From: Epilithonimonas sp042695135
Lineage (GTDB): Bacteria > Bacteroidota > Bacteroidia > Flavobacteriales > Weeksellaceae
Assembly (NCBI RefSeq): GCF_042695135.1
Contig: NZ_CP170547.1
Location: 2,046,001 to 2,110,000 of the forward strand
DNA length: 64,000 bases
Reading direction: 5' to 3'
Every line of letters starts with the position of its first letter. Position 1 is the first letter of the stretch. The notes beneath the pieces were generated by a model. The model searched no databases, was not told the DNA's origin, and worked only from the letters and a program-made list of their open reading frames with translations. The position numbers were made by a program, and so were the translations under genes. This document shows positions 25,437 through 34,237 of this stretch, one piece after another.

Positions 25437-25883
25437 CTAATTATTTTTAATTGTTTCTGATAATGATGTTATAATCTGTTGGCGCTGTTTGTCATTAAAT
25501 CCACTTAATATAAATTTTAAGACGTGGGTTTTTTCGGTTGCTGTATTATTGCTTTTTAAAGTTAGATAAATAATATTTCCCTTGATATGAAAATCCTGTA
25601 GAAGGTTTACCGGAAATTCCAAAACAGGTGATTTAAAACTTTTGGCAAGCAGCGGATGTTTTTTCACAATGGTAATCACATAGCCTGAGTTCTCGAATTC
25701 TTTGTAACGCAGCGTGTATAATAGTAATACTATAAGTAGCATCAATACAATCAGGATGGTACTTATTACATCTATCTTTTTTATGATCATAAAATCAAAT
25801 ATCATAACCGCCACGATGACCGGAATGCTAAATATCAGGCATAAACCTATGGCTTCTATATTCTTTTTGTTGCTTACTTTCAT
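25437..25883 (-). CDS. Small membrane protein, unknown
   Basis: A 148-residue protein. ATG 25883 (MKVSNKKNIEAIG) is chosen over an upstream TTG at 25910. Two hydrophobic helices lie near residues 9-32 and 38-57, followed by a soluble C-terminal part with strands (VLEFPVNLLQDFHIKGNIIYLTLK) that looks like a PH-like module of the kind attached to small bacterial membrane proteins; that is only a pattern impression. No close neighbours; a terminator follows. Confidence 0.6.
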   Translation of the reverse strand: MKVSNKKNIEAIGLCLIFSIPVIVAVMIFDFMIIKKIDVISTILIVLMLLIVLLLYTLRYKEFENSGYVITIVKKHPLLAKSFKSPVLEFPVNLLQDFHIKGNIIYLTLKSNNTATEKTHVLKFILSGFNDKQRQQIITSLSETIKNN

Positions 25884-26493
25884 GGCACAGATACCGGGCA
25901 GAAAACACAATTAGTTATATGATATCATCATAAAAATAACTGCCAGGCTGATACTAGGTGATAATGTTATAGTTTATTCAAAAATGACAAATGATAATCA
26001 AGTTGACAGATACAACTGTTTTTCTTGTTTAATAAAAAAAGAAGCCTCCAAGAATATTTCCTCATCATTTGCTTTTTTGTTTTTTATGATTGAGGCTTCA
26101 TTTAATTATTAAATTTCGTTTTGAGACAGAAGCAAGAAAATCAAAATTATTCCCAAAATCATAGCAAATTATATCTCTGTCTTTGTTTTGCGAAAATACC
26201 ATTTCATAAAACTGTTATCCAATCTTAGTAAGATTCGAATTCAGGAAAATGAACCACTATAAAAATCGTTTTAAAGAGCTGTAAAGTATTATGAATCAAG
26301 GATTGTCAATATAAAAACCTTTCAAATAAATATTCGGTAAAAAAGTGTAGGATAACGCCCTAAAACTATCTGTTGGTGTAGGTTTGTAATCGTTATAATA
26401 TAAAAATGTAGTATGAAAAATGTAGAAAGTCTCAATTTTTCCAGGACATCGGTTTGATTATCTCCTCACTTTATGAAAAAAAACATCATTTTT
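25884..26493. other. Long intergenic region without a gene
   Basis: No credible coding frame was found. It holds one long-loop hairpin with arms GAAGCCTC (26041-26048) and GAGGCTTC (26092-26099); inside the loop CCTCATCAT can also pair with ATGATTGAGG, so two alternative folds are possible. Nothing else stands out. Confidence 0.5.
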
Positions 26494-28101
26494 TTACTTC
26501 GCTTTCAGGTGTTCCAAAAATTGCGACGGAGATACTGAAGTAACTTTTCGAAAAGCTGCTGCAAATTTGCTCTGCGAGGAAAATCCTGCTTCTTCGGCTA
26601 GTGTAGATATTTTATATTTGTGATACTGAGGATCGCTGCTTAGTTTTTCAATGATGTATCCGATGCGGAGCTCATTGATATAATTGGTGAAGTCTTTCTT
26701 TTTATAATTGTTCAGAACATAAGAAAGATACTTTGTATTGGTGCTGCAATATGATGCCAGATAGGGCAGAGAGACCGCACTCTTGATAAACAGTTTTGAC
26801 TGTTCAAATTTATCCAGCTTTATCAGTATTTTTTTCTTGGTTGCGGGCGTCATCATTGACTGATTTTCCACAGTCTCAACAGCAGCATCAATATGATATC
26901 CTGCAGGATCATCGTTTTCAAAATCAATTACCGGCATTTCGGATTCTATTACTTTGGACTGTTTCGTTTCGTCTAAAATCTTTTTAATCGTTTCAAAATT
27001 TTTCTTCTGGCGGTTTCTGTAAATTAAAAAATAAACGATACCACAAAAAAGGATAAGCAGTGCTATCTCGAGTATTATACTTTTGTTCTCTGTTTCTTTT
27101 TGAATGATTTCATTTCTGTTTTTAAGACCCGAGTAGGAATCACTAATAAATTTTGAAGATTTGTCTTCAATTTTTTCAACTACAGAATCCTGCTTTAACT
27201 TTGTTTCCTGTAGGTTTTTTATATCGTTTACTAGTGCATAATACTGTTGGGAAGTACTGTAAATTTCCTTCTTCAGACTCAGATATTTCGATTCCTTTGC
27301 CAAACTCTGTGACTCGTCTATATATTTCTTTGCTTTTTCTGCATTTTTCTTAGAGATGTAGACTTGGGCAATTCCATTGAGGACAAGCGCTTTAAGATAG
27401 TTATCCGGCATCTGAACAAGCTTTTCGAGTGCCTGGTTATAATAGACCAATGCTTTGTCGTCATCTTTAAGATGGTAATAATTCAAACCCAAAAGCTGGT
27501 CATTATTGGCCATTAGAAAGGGATTGGTTTGTCCGCTCAAATCAAAATACCTGTTAGCTTCCTTAACGAAAGATATTGATTTTCTGTAGTCTTTCATTTC
27601 GATCTCGTAATAGGCTTTTTCCTGCATTACAAAACCCATCGTTTGATTGACAATTCTTGGATCATTAATTTTTGCAATAGATTCCAGCGTTTGATTGATG
27701 TACTTTTTGGATTCTTTTACAAGTTTTAGCTGTCTGTATTGTGAAGCAAGAAATCCGGATATTTTGGCTTTCCAGATGTAATCTTCTGAATCTTTGAGGA
27801 TCGTTTCAGCTTTGGAAGCAAAATTTACGGCTTCTGTAATCTCTCCAACTTGTTGAAGCAACGAAGCGGATAGCATAAGACTTTTTGCCTGAAAACGAGG
27901 CGTTTCAGAAATATTAAATAAAGAATCTGCTATTTTTAGAGCTTTGGTAAAATCTTTTTGGGAAACTTCGAGATAAGTTTTCGTATAGATCTTATTATAT
28001 TCTTCCGGATTTTGGGCGCTTATTTGAGAATAAAAAGTGATAATTATGAAAATTAAAAAACTAAAAAGACCTCTTTCTTTGTTTCTCTGCATTGGCTTCA
28101 T
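26494..28101 (-). CDS. TPR-containing AraC-type transcription regulator
   Basis: A 535-residue hybrid regulator common in flavobacteria. After a signal/anchor segment (FLIFIIITFYSQISAQ) there are periplasmic TPR-like repeats (to about residue 330), one membrane helix (ILEIALLILFCGIVYFLIY), then a cytosolic AraC-type DNA-binding domain with two helix-turn-helix units (YLASYCSTNTKYLSYVLN; ISTLAEEAGFSSQSKFAAAF). It probably senses an extracytoplasmic signal and acts directly on DNA from the membrane. Target genes are not evident; the pectate-lyase-like gene lies 158 bases upstream on the same strand. Confidence 0.88.
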   Translation of the reverse strand: MKPMQRNKERGLFSFLIFIIITFYSQISAQNPEEYNKIYTKTYLEVSQKDFTKALKIADSLFNISETPRFQAKSLMLSASLLQQVGEITEAVNFASKAETILKDSEDYIWKAKISGFLASQYRQLKLVKESKKYINQTLESIAKINDPRIVNQTMGFVMQEKAYYEIEMKDYRKSISFVKEANRYFDLSGQTNPFLMANNDQLLGLNYYHLKDDDKALVYYNQALEKLVQMPDNYLKALVLNGIAQVYISKKNAEKAKKYIDESQSLAKESKYLSLKKEIYSTSQQYYALVNDIKNLQETKLKQDSVVEKIEDKSSKFISDSYSGLKNRNEIIQKETENKSIILEIALLILFCGIVYFLIYRNRQKKNFETIKKILDETKQSKVIESEMPVIDFENDDPAGYHIDAAVETVENQSMMTPATKKKILIKLDKFEQSKLFIKSAVSLPYLASYCSTNTKYLSYVLNNYKKKDFTNYINELRIGYIIEKLSSDPQYHKYKISTLAEEAGFSSQSKFAAAFRKVTSVSPSQFLEHLKAK

Positions 28102-28123
28102 AGATGATAATTATTATTTTATT

Positions 28124-28131
28124 CAAATTTA
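28124..28131 (-). promoter_or_regulatory. -7 promoter box TAAATTTG for the TPR/AraC regulator
   Basis: Perfect TAnnTTTG on the minus strand, 22 bases before the ATG; a TTTG lies 15 bases further upstream, shorter than the usual spacing. Confidence 0.5.
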
Positions 28132-28200
28132 GGAAAGATGTTTGTACAAACTAAATTTTAATTCATTTTCATATATAATTTACAATCTATTACCATTCAA

Positions 28201-28240
28201 TAAAAAAAACAAATCCTTGATTTAATGAAAAGGATTTGTT
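28201..28240 (-). terminator. Terminator of the pectate-lyase-like gene
   Basis: Arms AACAAATCC (28208-28216) and GGATTTGTT (28232-28240), 9 bp perfect, followed on the minus strand by a T run. It lies just downstream of the stop at 28260. Confidence 0.75.
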
Positions 28241-28259
28241 GATGTAGTATTTTAAATGC

Positions 28260-29513
28260 TTATTTTACCAAGTTGTTAATATAGTGTTCCAGATTTGTAT
28301 AGCCTGATTGAGTTATAGCAGCTGCATCTTTTGCGTCTATAGCATTCAGTTTGTTCTTATTTTCCCAGTTGTCAGGTATGCCATCCGCATCTGTATCTTT
28401 TAGTTTTGAAATTTCTTGCTTTACTTTCGGTTGTCCACCGGCATCAGCCTCAGTTTTAAAAATCTGACCCTTCTTACCGAGACTTTTGAAATAGCCGATA
28501 ATCCGCTTATCTACTGCATCCCTTTTTAAGGAAGAGCCTGCTTCCGCCATTACTATTTTCCAGGCATCATTTGCCGCACTGATTTTAACACTGCTTCTTG
28601 ATATTGCTGATGGTTCTTTCACCAAGGTTGCTGTTTGTTTGATAAAATCTTCATCAGTAATCAACCGACCGTTTACTTTGCCATCTTTGTTAAGGTCTGC
28701 ATAATTATCTTTATGATAAACATGATCTGTAGGCGTGAACATACTTAAGAAATCGTTGGTTGAACTTGGTCCGGCGATAAAATAATTTCCAACAATATCC
28801 TGATAATGATCTGTCGCCGAATGCCCGCCGATAAAAGCACTTTTGCCCCAGTTGTAAACTACATTATTAAGGTATTCAATTTTTGCTTTTGCTTTTGGGT
28901 TACGGCTTTGGTTTCCTGTCCATAAACTATGATGAACCGTTATATCTACAGGATTTTCTAATAAGGCTCCAAAACGCTGAGGATCTATCCCTTCACCAAT
29001 AAGGCAATATTGCAGGGTAATATTGGTACTATTTTTTACATGCAGATTATCCCATCTTCCCCATTCTATGGAAACGTGGTCAAAGATAATATCCTTCAGA
29101 TCATCCGCTACTACGGTGCAGGCTCCTTTAGGCATATCAATGCTTCCCCTGAATCTGATATATCTTACAATACTGTTACCACCAAAAGAAACGCCGTTGC
29201 CGTAAACAGTAATGCCGGATCCCGGTGCGGTTTGTCCGGCGATGGTGATTGTGGGTGCAGCTGCAATCTTTTCTTTGATTTTGATAACCCCTGCAACATC
29301 AAAAACAATAGTTCTGCCGGACTGGCTCACCGCATCCCTGAATGATCCTGCGCCCGTATCATTAAGATTGACAACATGATAAACCGTTCCGCCACGTCCG
29401 CCTGCCGCAAAACGCCCGAAACCTTCAGCTCCGGGGAAAGCCAGTTGCTGTGCATAAGTTAATCCGCAGCCAGAACTTAATAAAAATAAGGAAAGATATA
29501 ATTTGCGATACAT
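28260..29513 (-). CDS. Secreted pectate-lyase-like protein
   Basis: A 417-residue secreted protein (signal peptide MYRKLYLSLFLLSSGCGLTYAQ). The mature start FPGAEGFGRFAAGGRGG and VVNLNDTGAGSFRDAV are the hallmark of the Bacteroidota pectate lyase group with a right-handed parallel beta helix; DHVSIEWGRWDNL and HHSLWTGNQSRNPK carry the candidate calcium and catalytic region. A C-terminal calcium-binding repeat (DTDADGIPDNWE) follows, then a dockerin-like end. It should cleave polygalacturonate, but no SusCD pair is nearby to confirm the substrate. Confidence 0.85.
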   Translation of the reverse strand: MYRKLYLSLFLLSSGCGLTYAQQLAFPGAEGFGRFAAGGRGGTVYHVVNLNDTGAGSFRDAVSQSGRTIVFDVAGVIKIKEKIAAAPTITIAGQTAPGSGITVYGNGVSFGGNSIVRYIRFRGSIDMPKGACTVVADDLKDIIFDHVSIEWGRWDNLHVKNSTNITLQYCLIGEGIDPQRFGALLENPVDITVHHSLWTGNQSRNPKAKAKIEYLNNVVYNWGKSAFIGGHSATDHYQDIVGNYFIAGPSSTNDFLSMFTPTDHVYHKDNYADLNKDGKVNGRLITDEDFIKQTATLVKEPSAISRSSVKISAANDAWKIVMAEAGSSLKRDAVDKRIIGYFKSLGKKGQIFKTEADAGGQPKVKQEISKLKDTDADGIPDNWENKNKLNAIDAKDAAAITQSGYTNLEHYINNLVK

Positions 29514-29804
29514 AGTATGATTTGATTATAGTTAGTTATGAGCCCAAAGTCATATTGATTTGATTTACAGCGAAATTAGTATGAACGATTTAATAGAGTG
29601 TCCTGCACTCTCGGCTCATAAAAAATCCAGGTTTAAACTTAAAAAAGGAGTTTTGTAATTTTTAGAAATAAGTTTTCTGCTTATCGATGAGTGTTTATAT
29701 CGGATTCTATTCAACTTCTAAAACCATGCACCTGTTGATTTATATACGATCTGATTTTATATCGATATCAAAATTATCCTTACACATATTATAAATTTAT
29801 TAAA
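29514..29804. other. Divergent intergenic region
   Basis: Together with the promoter that follows it fills the 328 bases between the divergent pectate-lyase gene and the 29842 operon. Apart from that promoter I see no strong hairpin or repeat and no gene. Confidence 0.45.
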
Positions 29805-29833
29805 TTGCATATAATTAATAACTAATATTTTTG
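29805..29833 (+). promoter_or_regulatory. Promoter TTG-N18-TATTTTTG of the kinase/regulator operon
   Basis: TTG at 29805-29807 and TATTTTTG at 29826-29833 match the Bacteroidota -33/-7 pattern with 18 bases between them. The ATG at 29842 follows after 8 bases. This is one of the two best promoters in the window. Confidence 0.7.
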
Positions 29834-29841
29834 AAATTTCC

Positions 29842-30243
29842 ATGAAAACAACATTTCCTTTCCAATTTGCTATTGGTAGTACGATTGAATTCAAAAACAA
29901 CACGGGTCCCAATCCGTTGATGCCATTAGTCCAGGCTAATTATTCCAATACCAAAAAAAACAGTATCAGTGTTAGTGTCAATATATTTATTAACGAAGAA
30001 GTAAAAATTGCTGAAGAAAACATTAGTATTGTACAGGATGAACAAAACCAATATTTGTTCTTTATTGAATATATTAACGATATGAAATCTAATTCAGTAA
30101 AGACCTTTCGTAACTATAGATTGGATTTTGAAATCAGCCGTATCAATGCTGACAATAACCATGGAGAAATTGTTGTTTATTTGAAAGATGATGATCCTAC
30201 CTTATCACGCGGTACGGTAACTACAGTGCAGCATAATAATTAA
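29842..30243 (+). CDS. Unknown 133-residue protein heading the sensor operon
   Basis: A soluble 133-residue protein with no signal peptide or membrane helix, rich in predicted beta strands (SISVSVNIFINEEVKIAEENI; NYRLDFEISRI; GEIVVYLKD). I do not recognise it. It is the first gene after a good promoter and is 13 bases from the histidine kinase, so it may be part of that sensor system. Its strand-rich, single-domain nature recalls the DUF2589 proteins encoded downstream, but no motif is shared clearly enough to call it one. Confidence 0.65.
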   Translation: MKTTFPFQFAIGSTIEFKNNTGPNPLMPLVQANYSNTKKNSISVSVNIFINEEVKIAEENISIVQDEQNQYLFFIEYINDMKSNSVKTFRNYRLDFEISRINADNNHGEIVVYLKDDDPTLSRGTVTTVQHNN

Positions 30244-30256
30244 TGGATAAAACCAC

Positions 30257-31987
30257 ATGCTCACTGACTTTAATATTGGCAATCTAACCCCTAAGTTATT
30301 TATATGTCTTCTGTTTACATTTTGCTTAATCAAGTCTCAAAGTATTGTAAATGATAATATAAAGAAAAAATCTATCCAGTTTTCATCATCTGCAAATTTC
30401 TATAAAGCTTGTCTGTTTTTTCTCAGTAAAGCTGAGGATTCAACAATTGTTTATACAGGAAGACAGTTGGATGCATTGAATAATCCATCCGAAATCAACA
30501 ACTATTGCCATTATTTCCGCGGCGTCTCCTTTAAACAAAAAAGAATGTTTGAAGAAGCCAAAAGTGAGTTCAGAAAAATTTCGGATCATTTTATTTTTAA
30601 ACCAAAAATATTGGTGTACTTAGGTGATATAGCAGTGGAGCAGGAAAAATATGCAAAAGCACTTAATTTCTATCATCAAGTCAAAGGAAATAGTCAATTT
30701 GAAAAATTTGATATCGATGAGGCAAAAGTTCTTCATAACGTTGGGCTATGTTACCTTCATTTGACCGATTATAAAAATGCAGAAATAAATTTGGTTAAAA
30801 GCCTCAGTCTGCAGGAAGCAAAAAAAGACACGATTGCAATAATAGGTTCATATATGGATATTGCGGGCATCTATTACGAACAGTATAAGGATAATTTGGC
30901 CATACCTTATTATAAAAAAGCTTATATGCTTTCAATAAAAATCAGAGGTAATTATTTTGTCAAAAAAAATGCTTCGCTTAATATGGCTGTTGTAGAAGAA
31001 AACAGAAAAAATTATTCACAGTCATTAAAATATAGAAAAGAATCGGAGGCATGGACCGATTCTCTCAATAATCAAAGCAGAATATGGTCTCTTGCCCAAC
31101 TTGAAAAGCGGCTTGCCATAAAAAGTAAGCAAAGTGAAGTCAATATGCTGATTACTCAGAATAAATTAGAAGCTCTTGAAAAAAACAGGATTCTCTACAT
31201 AACAATTTTACTATCGGCGATCCTTGTCGGAGGTGTTTACTTCTATGTTCAAAAGCTTAAAACCAATAGAATCATACTGGATCAGAAAACAAGACTGGAC
31301 GAATCTAATACGGCTAAAGATGTGCTTTTTTCAATCGTGAGTCATGATTTGCGTTCTTACATCAATTCTTTGAAGAGTATGTACTATAAAATGCAGGTCA
31401 GTATAGAGCATTCGGATCTGGTTAGATTAAAAGATGAAATAAAAACAGGCTCTTTTATTGCCGATTCTACACATAACCTTCTTAATAATCTTTTGCATTG
31501 GGCATTAATGCAGACCAATCAGCTTTATTTTAATCAGGAAAGTGTCAATTTATATATGATTACTGAGCAGGTAGTGTACAACTATAAATCTTTGATGATT
31601 GAAAAAAATATCTTTTTTGAGAATAGTATTACAGGCAATTTAAAGGTTAAGGCAGATCAGGAATCTCTTAAAATCATATTGCGAAATGTTCTTGATAATG
31701 CTATAAAATATACAGATCAGGGTGGGCAGATTTTGATATATGAGAATGAGTTGTCCGACAATTACTATTCGATAACAGTTGAGGATAATGGAAAAGGAAT
31801 GACAGAGGAATTACAAACTAAGATTTTAGATGGTTCGAAAATCCTCACGACAGAAAAAAACAAGGCTGCACGAGGTCTGGGATTGCATCTTTGCAAGTCG
31901 CTAGTTAAAAAAAATCTTGGGCTTCTAAAACTTGAATCCAGAATAAATCTAGGCACCAAAATAACAATTTCATTATTAAAAGCTTAA
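30257..31987 (+). CDS. TPR-containing sensor histidine kinase
   Basis: A 576-residue membrane kinase. An N-terminal hydrophobic segment (LFICLLFTFCLIKSQS) exports a TPR-like sensor region (about 35-290), followed by a membrane helix (ILYITILLSAILVGGVYFYV) and a cytosolic kinase core: H-box FSIVSHDLRSYINSL, N-box NVLDNAIKYT, G1 VEDNGKGM, G2 ARGLGLHLC. Kinases of this layout usually work with LytTR regulators in Bacteroidota, and one is encoded two bases downstream. Signal unknown; TPRs suggest a protein ligand. Confidence 0.9.
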   Translation: MLTDFNIGNLTPKLFICLLFTFCLIKSQSIVNDNIKKKSIQFSSSANFYKACLFFLSKAEDSTIVYTGRQLDALNNPSEINNYCHYFRGVSFKQKRMFEEAKSEFRKISDHFIFKPKILVYLGDIAVEQEKYAKALNFYHQVKGNSQFEKFDIDEAKVLHNVGLCYLHLTDYKNAEINLVKSLSLQEAKKDTIAIIGSYMDIAGIYYEQYKDNLAIPYYKKAYMLSIKIRGNYFVKKNASLNMAVVEENRKNYSQSLKYRKESEAWTDSLNNQSRIWSLAQLEKRLAIKSKQSEVNMLITQNKLEALEKNRILYITILLSAILVGGVYFYVQKLKTNRIILDQKTRLDESNTAKDVLFSIVSHDLRSYINSLKSMYYKMQVSIEHSDLVRLKDEIKTGSFIADSTHNLLNNLLHWALMQTNQLYFNQESVNLYMITEQVVYNYKSLMIEKNIFFENSITGNLKVKADQESLKIILRNVLDNAIKYTDQGGQILIYENELSDNYYSITVEDNGKGMTEELQTKILDGSKILTTEKNKAARGLGLHLCKSLVKKNLGLLKLESRINLGTKITISLLKA

Positions 31988-31989
31988 GT

Positions 31990-32730
31990 ATGAACAAGGT
32001 CAATATCCTCATCTTTGAAGATTCACAGGAAGATGGCAAAAAGCTGGCAGAAGTGCTGCTGGCTAACAATTATAATGTCACGGGTATTGCTGAAACCTAT
32101 GAACAGGCACTCCATTACATTCACAATGATCCTGTAGATATTTTGATTATTGATATTTTCATCGATAGCCATCCGGAAGGCATCAACCTTGCCCAGACCG
32201 TCAACGCCAATTCAAAAACAGCCAAACCCTTTGTTTTTCTCACCAGTTCTTCCGACCGTCAGGTATTCGAAAAGGCAAAACTTACCAAACCCTTTAGTTA
32301 TCTTTTAAAACCTTTCAACGAGCTAGAGATACTATACGCCATAGAAGTTGCTATAGAGAAGTTTTACGGGCAGATAGACACGATCACCACCAGTTCCGGT
32401 CCGCTTGTTACAAACGATTATATATTCATCAAAAAAGGAAAAGCCCTGAAAAAAGTATGGATGAAAGATATCGTATATATTGAAGTAGAAGAGCGCTACT
32501 GCAATGTGATTACGGATTCTGAAAAATACCTGATACAAATATCGTTGGCAAAATTTCTGCCTTTCTTAGAGTCCAATCAATTTATCCGTACCCACAGGAA
32601 TTATGTTGCCAATCCAAATAAAATAGTTGAGGTGACACTTTCTGAAAATACCATTCTTCTTCAGGGAAACCATACTATCACTCTTAGTAACAAATACAAG
32701 GACTTCTTATCCAACTACAGGATTTTCTGA
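31990..32730 (+). CDS. LytTR-family response regulator
   Basis: A 246-residue DNA-binding regulator. The receiver domain has an acidic pocket (FEDSQEDG), a phospho-acceptor Asp in DILIIDIFID and Lys in SYLLKPFNE. The C-terminal LytTR domain (about 135-245) includes DIVYIEVEERYCNVIT, FIRTHRNYVAN and ILLQGNHTITLSNKYKD. It follows the TPR kinase directly and is the natural candidate to control the DUF2589/muramidase gene set that starts 308 bases downstream, though no binding site is proven. Confidence 0.92.
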   Translation: MNKVNILIFEDSQEDGKKLAEVLLANNYNVTGIAETYEQALHYIHNDPVDILIIDIFIDSHPEGINLAQTVNANSKTAKPFVFLTSSSDRQVFEKAKLTKPFSYLLKPFNELEILYAIEVAIEKFYGQIDTITTSSGPLVTNDYIFIKKGKALKKVWMKDIVYIEVEERYCNVITDSEKYLIQISLAKFLPFLESNQFIRTHRNYVANPNKIVEVTLSENTILLQGNHTITLSNKYKDFLSNYRIF

Positions 32731-32783
32731 TAAATAATTATTGATCTAATCCTTTTAGTCTTATACCCGATTTTTCCAATCTC

Positions 32784-32822
32784 ATGTCACCGGTTTTTCA
32801 TCTGGTGACATTATTTTTTATT
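32784..32822 (+). terminator. Terminator of the kinase/regulator operon
   Basis: Arms ATGTCACC (32784-32791) and GGTGACAT (32804-32811), 8 bp perfect, then a T-rich run. It shows that the downstream DUF2589 set is probably transcribed from its own promoter. Confidence 0.75.
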
Positions 32823-33038
32823 CACCTTATCCAACGCTGTAGTTTTACATCATAATAACAAAAGAAGCTAGCACTTTAGTTACTAATATTTTTCTTAAAA
32901 GGCTTACTGACAGGAATAAACCCGCATGTGTTTTACATGAAATATAAATTACGATTCCCATCAAATCTCTTGTAGAAAAATAAAAAACAGGGAAGCCGAA
33001 AACTGGTTAGAGTAGGTGAAAATTATAAAATTAAAATT
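32823..33038 (+). other. Upstream region of the DUF2589 gene set
   Basis: No gene. TATTTTTC (7 of 8 to TAnnTTTG) occurs near 32886-32893. The last 46 bases hold the first copy of a repeated leader element (32993-33016). No clear LytTR-type direct repeat pair was recognised by eye. Confidence 0.4.
32993..33016 (+). promoter_or_regulatory. Repeated leader element, copy 1
   Basis: AAGCCGAAAACTG-NN-TAGAGTAGG, identical at 22 of 24 positions to the copy at 33436-33459. It starts 46 bases before the ATG of the 122-residue gene; the second copy starts 48 bases before the next gene. Constant distance to the start codon points to an mRNA leader role or a shared regulator site. Confidence 0.6.
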
Positions 33039-33407
33039 ATGGCATCAAAAATTATTTCAAAGTCAACAAGACCTCGACCAATTTATGGTTTTGATAATGA
33101 AACAGATCTTTATGAAGTTGCTGACCTTGTAAAAAAAATCCGCACAGATCTTGGAAGTGAAATGAATAATGTAATGATCTACGTGCTTTCCGGTACCCAT
33201 GGCGATAAAAGTGGGAATCTTGACGCAGAGGGAGAATTCTATGCTGAGGATAAGTTGGGAGAATTACAAACGGTTAAAGCTGTGCGAGTAGACCAAAATA
33301 CATCGCCAAACACCTGGACAACTTATTTTGGCAAGACAAAAAGCATTTTGATTCTTGCATGGTGTTATAGCGACAGATGGAAAGGGCTAGCTACATATAA
33401 CAAATAA
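33039..33407 (+). CDS. 122-residue protein with caspase-like His/Cys pattern
   Basis: A small soluble protein of 122 residues. Two hydrophobic strands each end in a candidate catalytic residue: NVMIYVLSGTHGDKSG (His54, followed by Gly) and SILILAWCYSDRW (Cys109). This order and spacing resemble the His-Gly and Cys motifs of clan CD peptidases (caspases, CHAT, gingipains), but the domain is much shorter than usual and lacks the p10-like half. The caspase link is an inference from pattern only. It heads the DUF2589 gene set and shares a leader element with the next gene. Confidence 0.55.
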   Translation: MASKIISKSTRPRPIYGFDNETDLYEVADLVKKIRTDLGSEMNNVMIYVLSGTHGDKSGNLDAEGEFYAEDKLGELQTVKAVRVDQNTSPNTWTTYFGKTKSILILAWCYSDRWKGLATYNK

Positions 33408-33435
33408 TTAGTAGGCAAACCTTTCATCATCAGGT

Positions 33436-33459
33436 AAGCCGAAAACTGAATAGAGTAGG
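33436..33459 (+). promoter_or_regulatory. Repeated leader element, copy 2
   Basis: Second copy of AAGCCGAAAACTG-NN-TAGAGTAGG, located between the 122-residue gene and the first DUF2589 gene, 48 bases from its ATG. Confidence 0.6.
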
Positions 33460-33483
33460 CAAAAAATATCAAAAATTAATAAA

Positions 33484-34140
33484 ATGAACGATCAATTATT
33501 ATCCGTAGCCCAGCAATTTTCCGGGCTGCCAATCGACTCCCTAATCGGAGGGCCACTATTAGCTGCTGCTAAAGCTAACGCAAATATGGCATACACACAG
33601 ACGCAGTTTCTTTTGGATACGTGTTTTAATCAGGATGCAACAACCAAAAATTATACGCCGATTATCATCAATATGGAATTGCAGAACAATGTAATTACAC
33701 CAGGTGACCCAACGGCCAATCCTGCAACTGAAACTACGGTTACACCATTTACAACAATCTTTAACCTGCCTATTTTAACTATAATTCCTTTGAATTCCCT
33801 GGCTGTAGATAACGTGGATATTGATTTTGAGATGGAAGTTAAATCCAGTTTTGCTGAGGATACTAAAAAAGATACCAGCAGCGAAACAAAAGGAGAAGGC
33901 GGTTTCGAAGCTAAAGCAGGATGGGGACCTTTCTCAGTTACAGTTCACGGTAGTGTAAGTTATGATTCTAAAGAATCTTCTTCTGACAGCACACATTATG
34001 AGAAAAGTAATAGTGCAAAATACAGCGTGAAGGTTCACGCAGGTCAGTTGCCGCTTCCAAAAGGAGTATTAACCATCATTGATGCGTATAGTAAAAATAT
34101 TACGCCTGTAACTACTCAGGGAACTAATACCCCTAAATAA
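33484..34140 (+). CDS. DUF2589 domain protein
   Basis: A 218-residue soluble protein. Conserved blocks of DUF2589 are visible: an N-terminal helix IGGPLLAAAKANANMAYTQT leading to FLLDTCF, a central LPILTIIPLNSLAVDNVDIDFEMEV and a C-terminal LPLPKGVLTIIDAYSKNI. Between them lies a Ser/Gly/Lys-rich stretch (about 130-185) that is poorly ordered in appearance. The family has no established function. Two relatives follow, one frameshifted, and a strong hairpin lies just downstream. Confidence 0.85.
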   Translation: MNDQLLSVAQQFSGLPIDSLIGGPLLAAAKANANMAYTQTQFLLDTCFNQDATTKNYTPIIINMELQNNVITPGDPTANPATETTVTPFTTIFNLPILTIIPLNSLAVDNVDIDFEMEVKSSFAEDTKKDTSSETKGEGGFEAKAGWGPFSVTVHGSVSYDSKESSSDSTHYEKSNSAKYSVKVHAGQLPLPKGVLTIIDAYSKNITPVTTQGTNTPK

Positions 34141-34178
34141 AAAGACAATGAGAAAATAATCAACTCTAAGTCATTTAA

Positions 34179-34206
34179 ATGTTTGGAGGGTCATGCCTCC
34201 AAACAT
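34179..34206 (+). other. Strong hairpin between DUF2589 genes
   Basis: Perfect 11-bp arms ATGTTTGGAGG / CCTCCAAACAT with a 6-base loop and no T run after it. It could lower read-through or protect the upstream mRNA end rather than act as a full terminator. Confidence 0.6.
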
Positions 34207-34237
34207 CTTATAATCATAAAAATCAACATCAAATATC

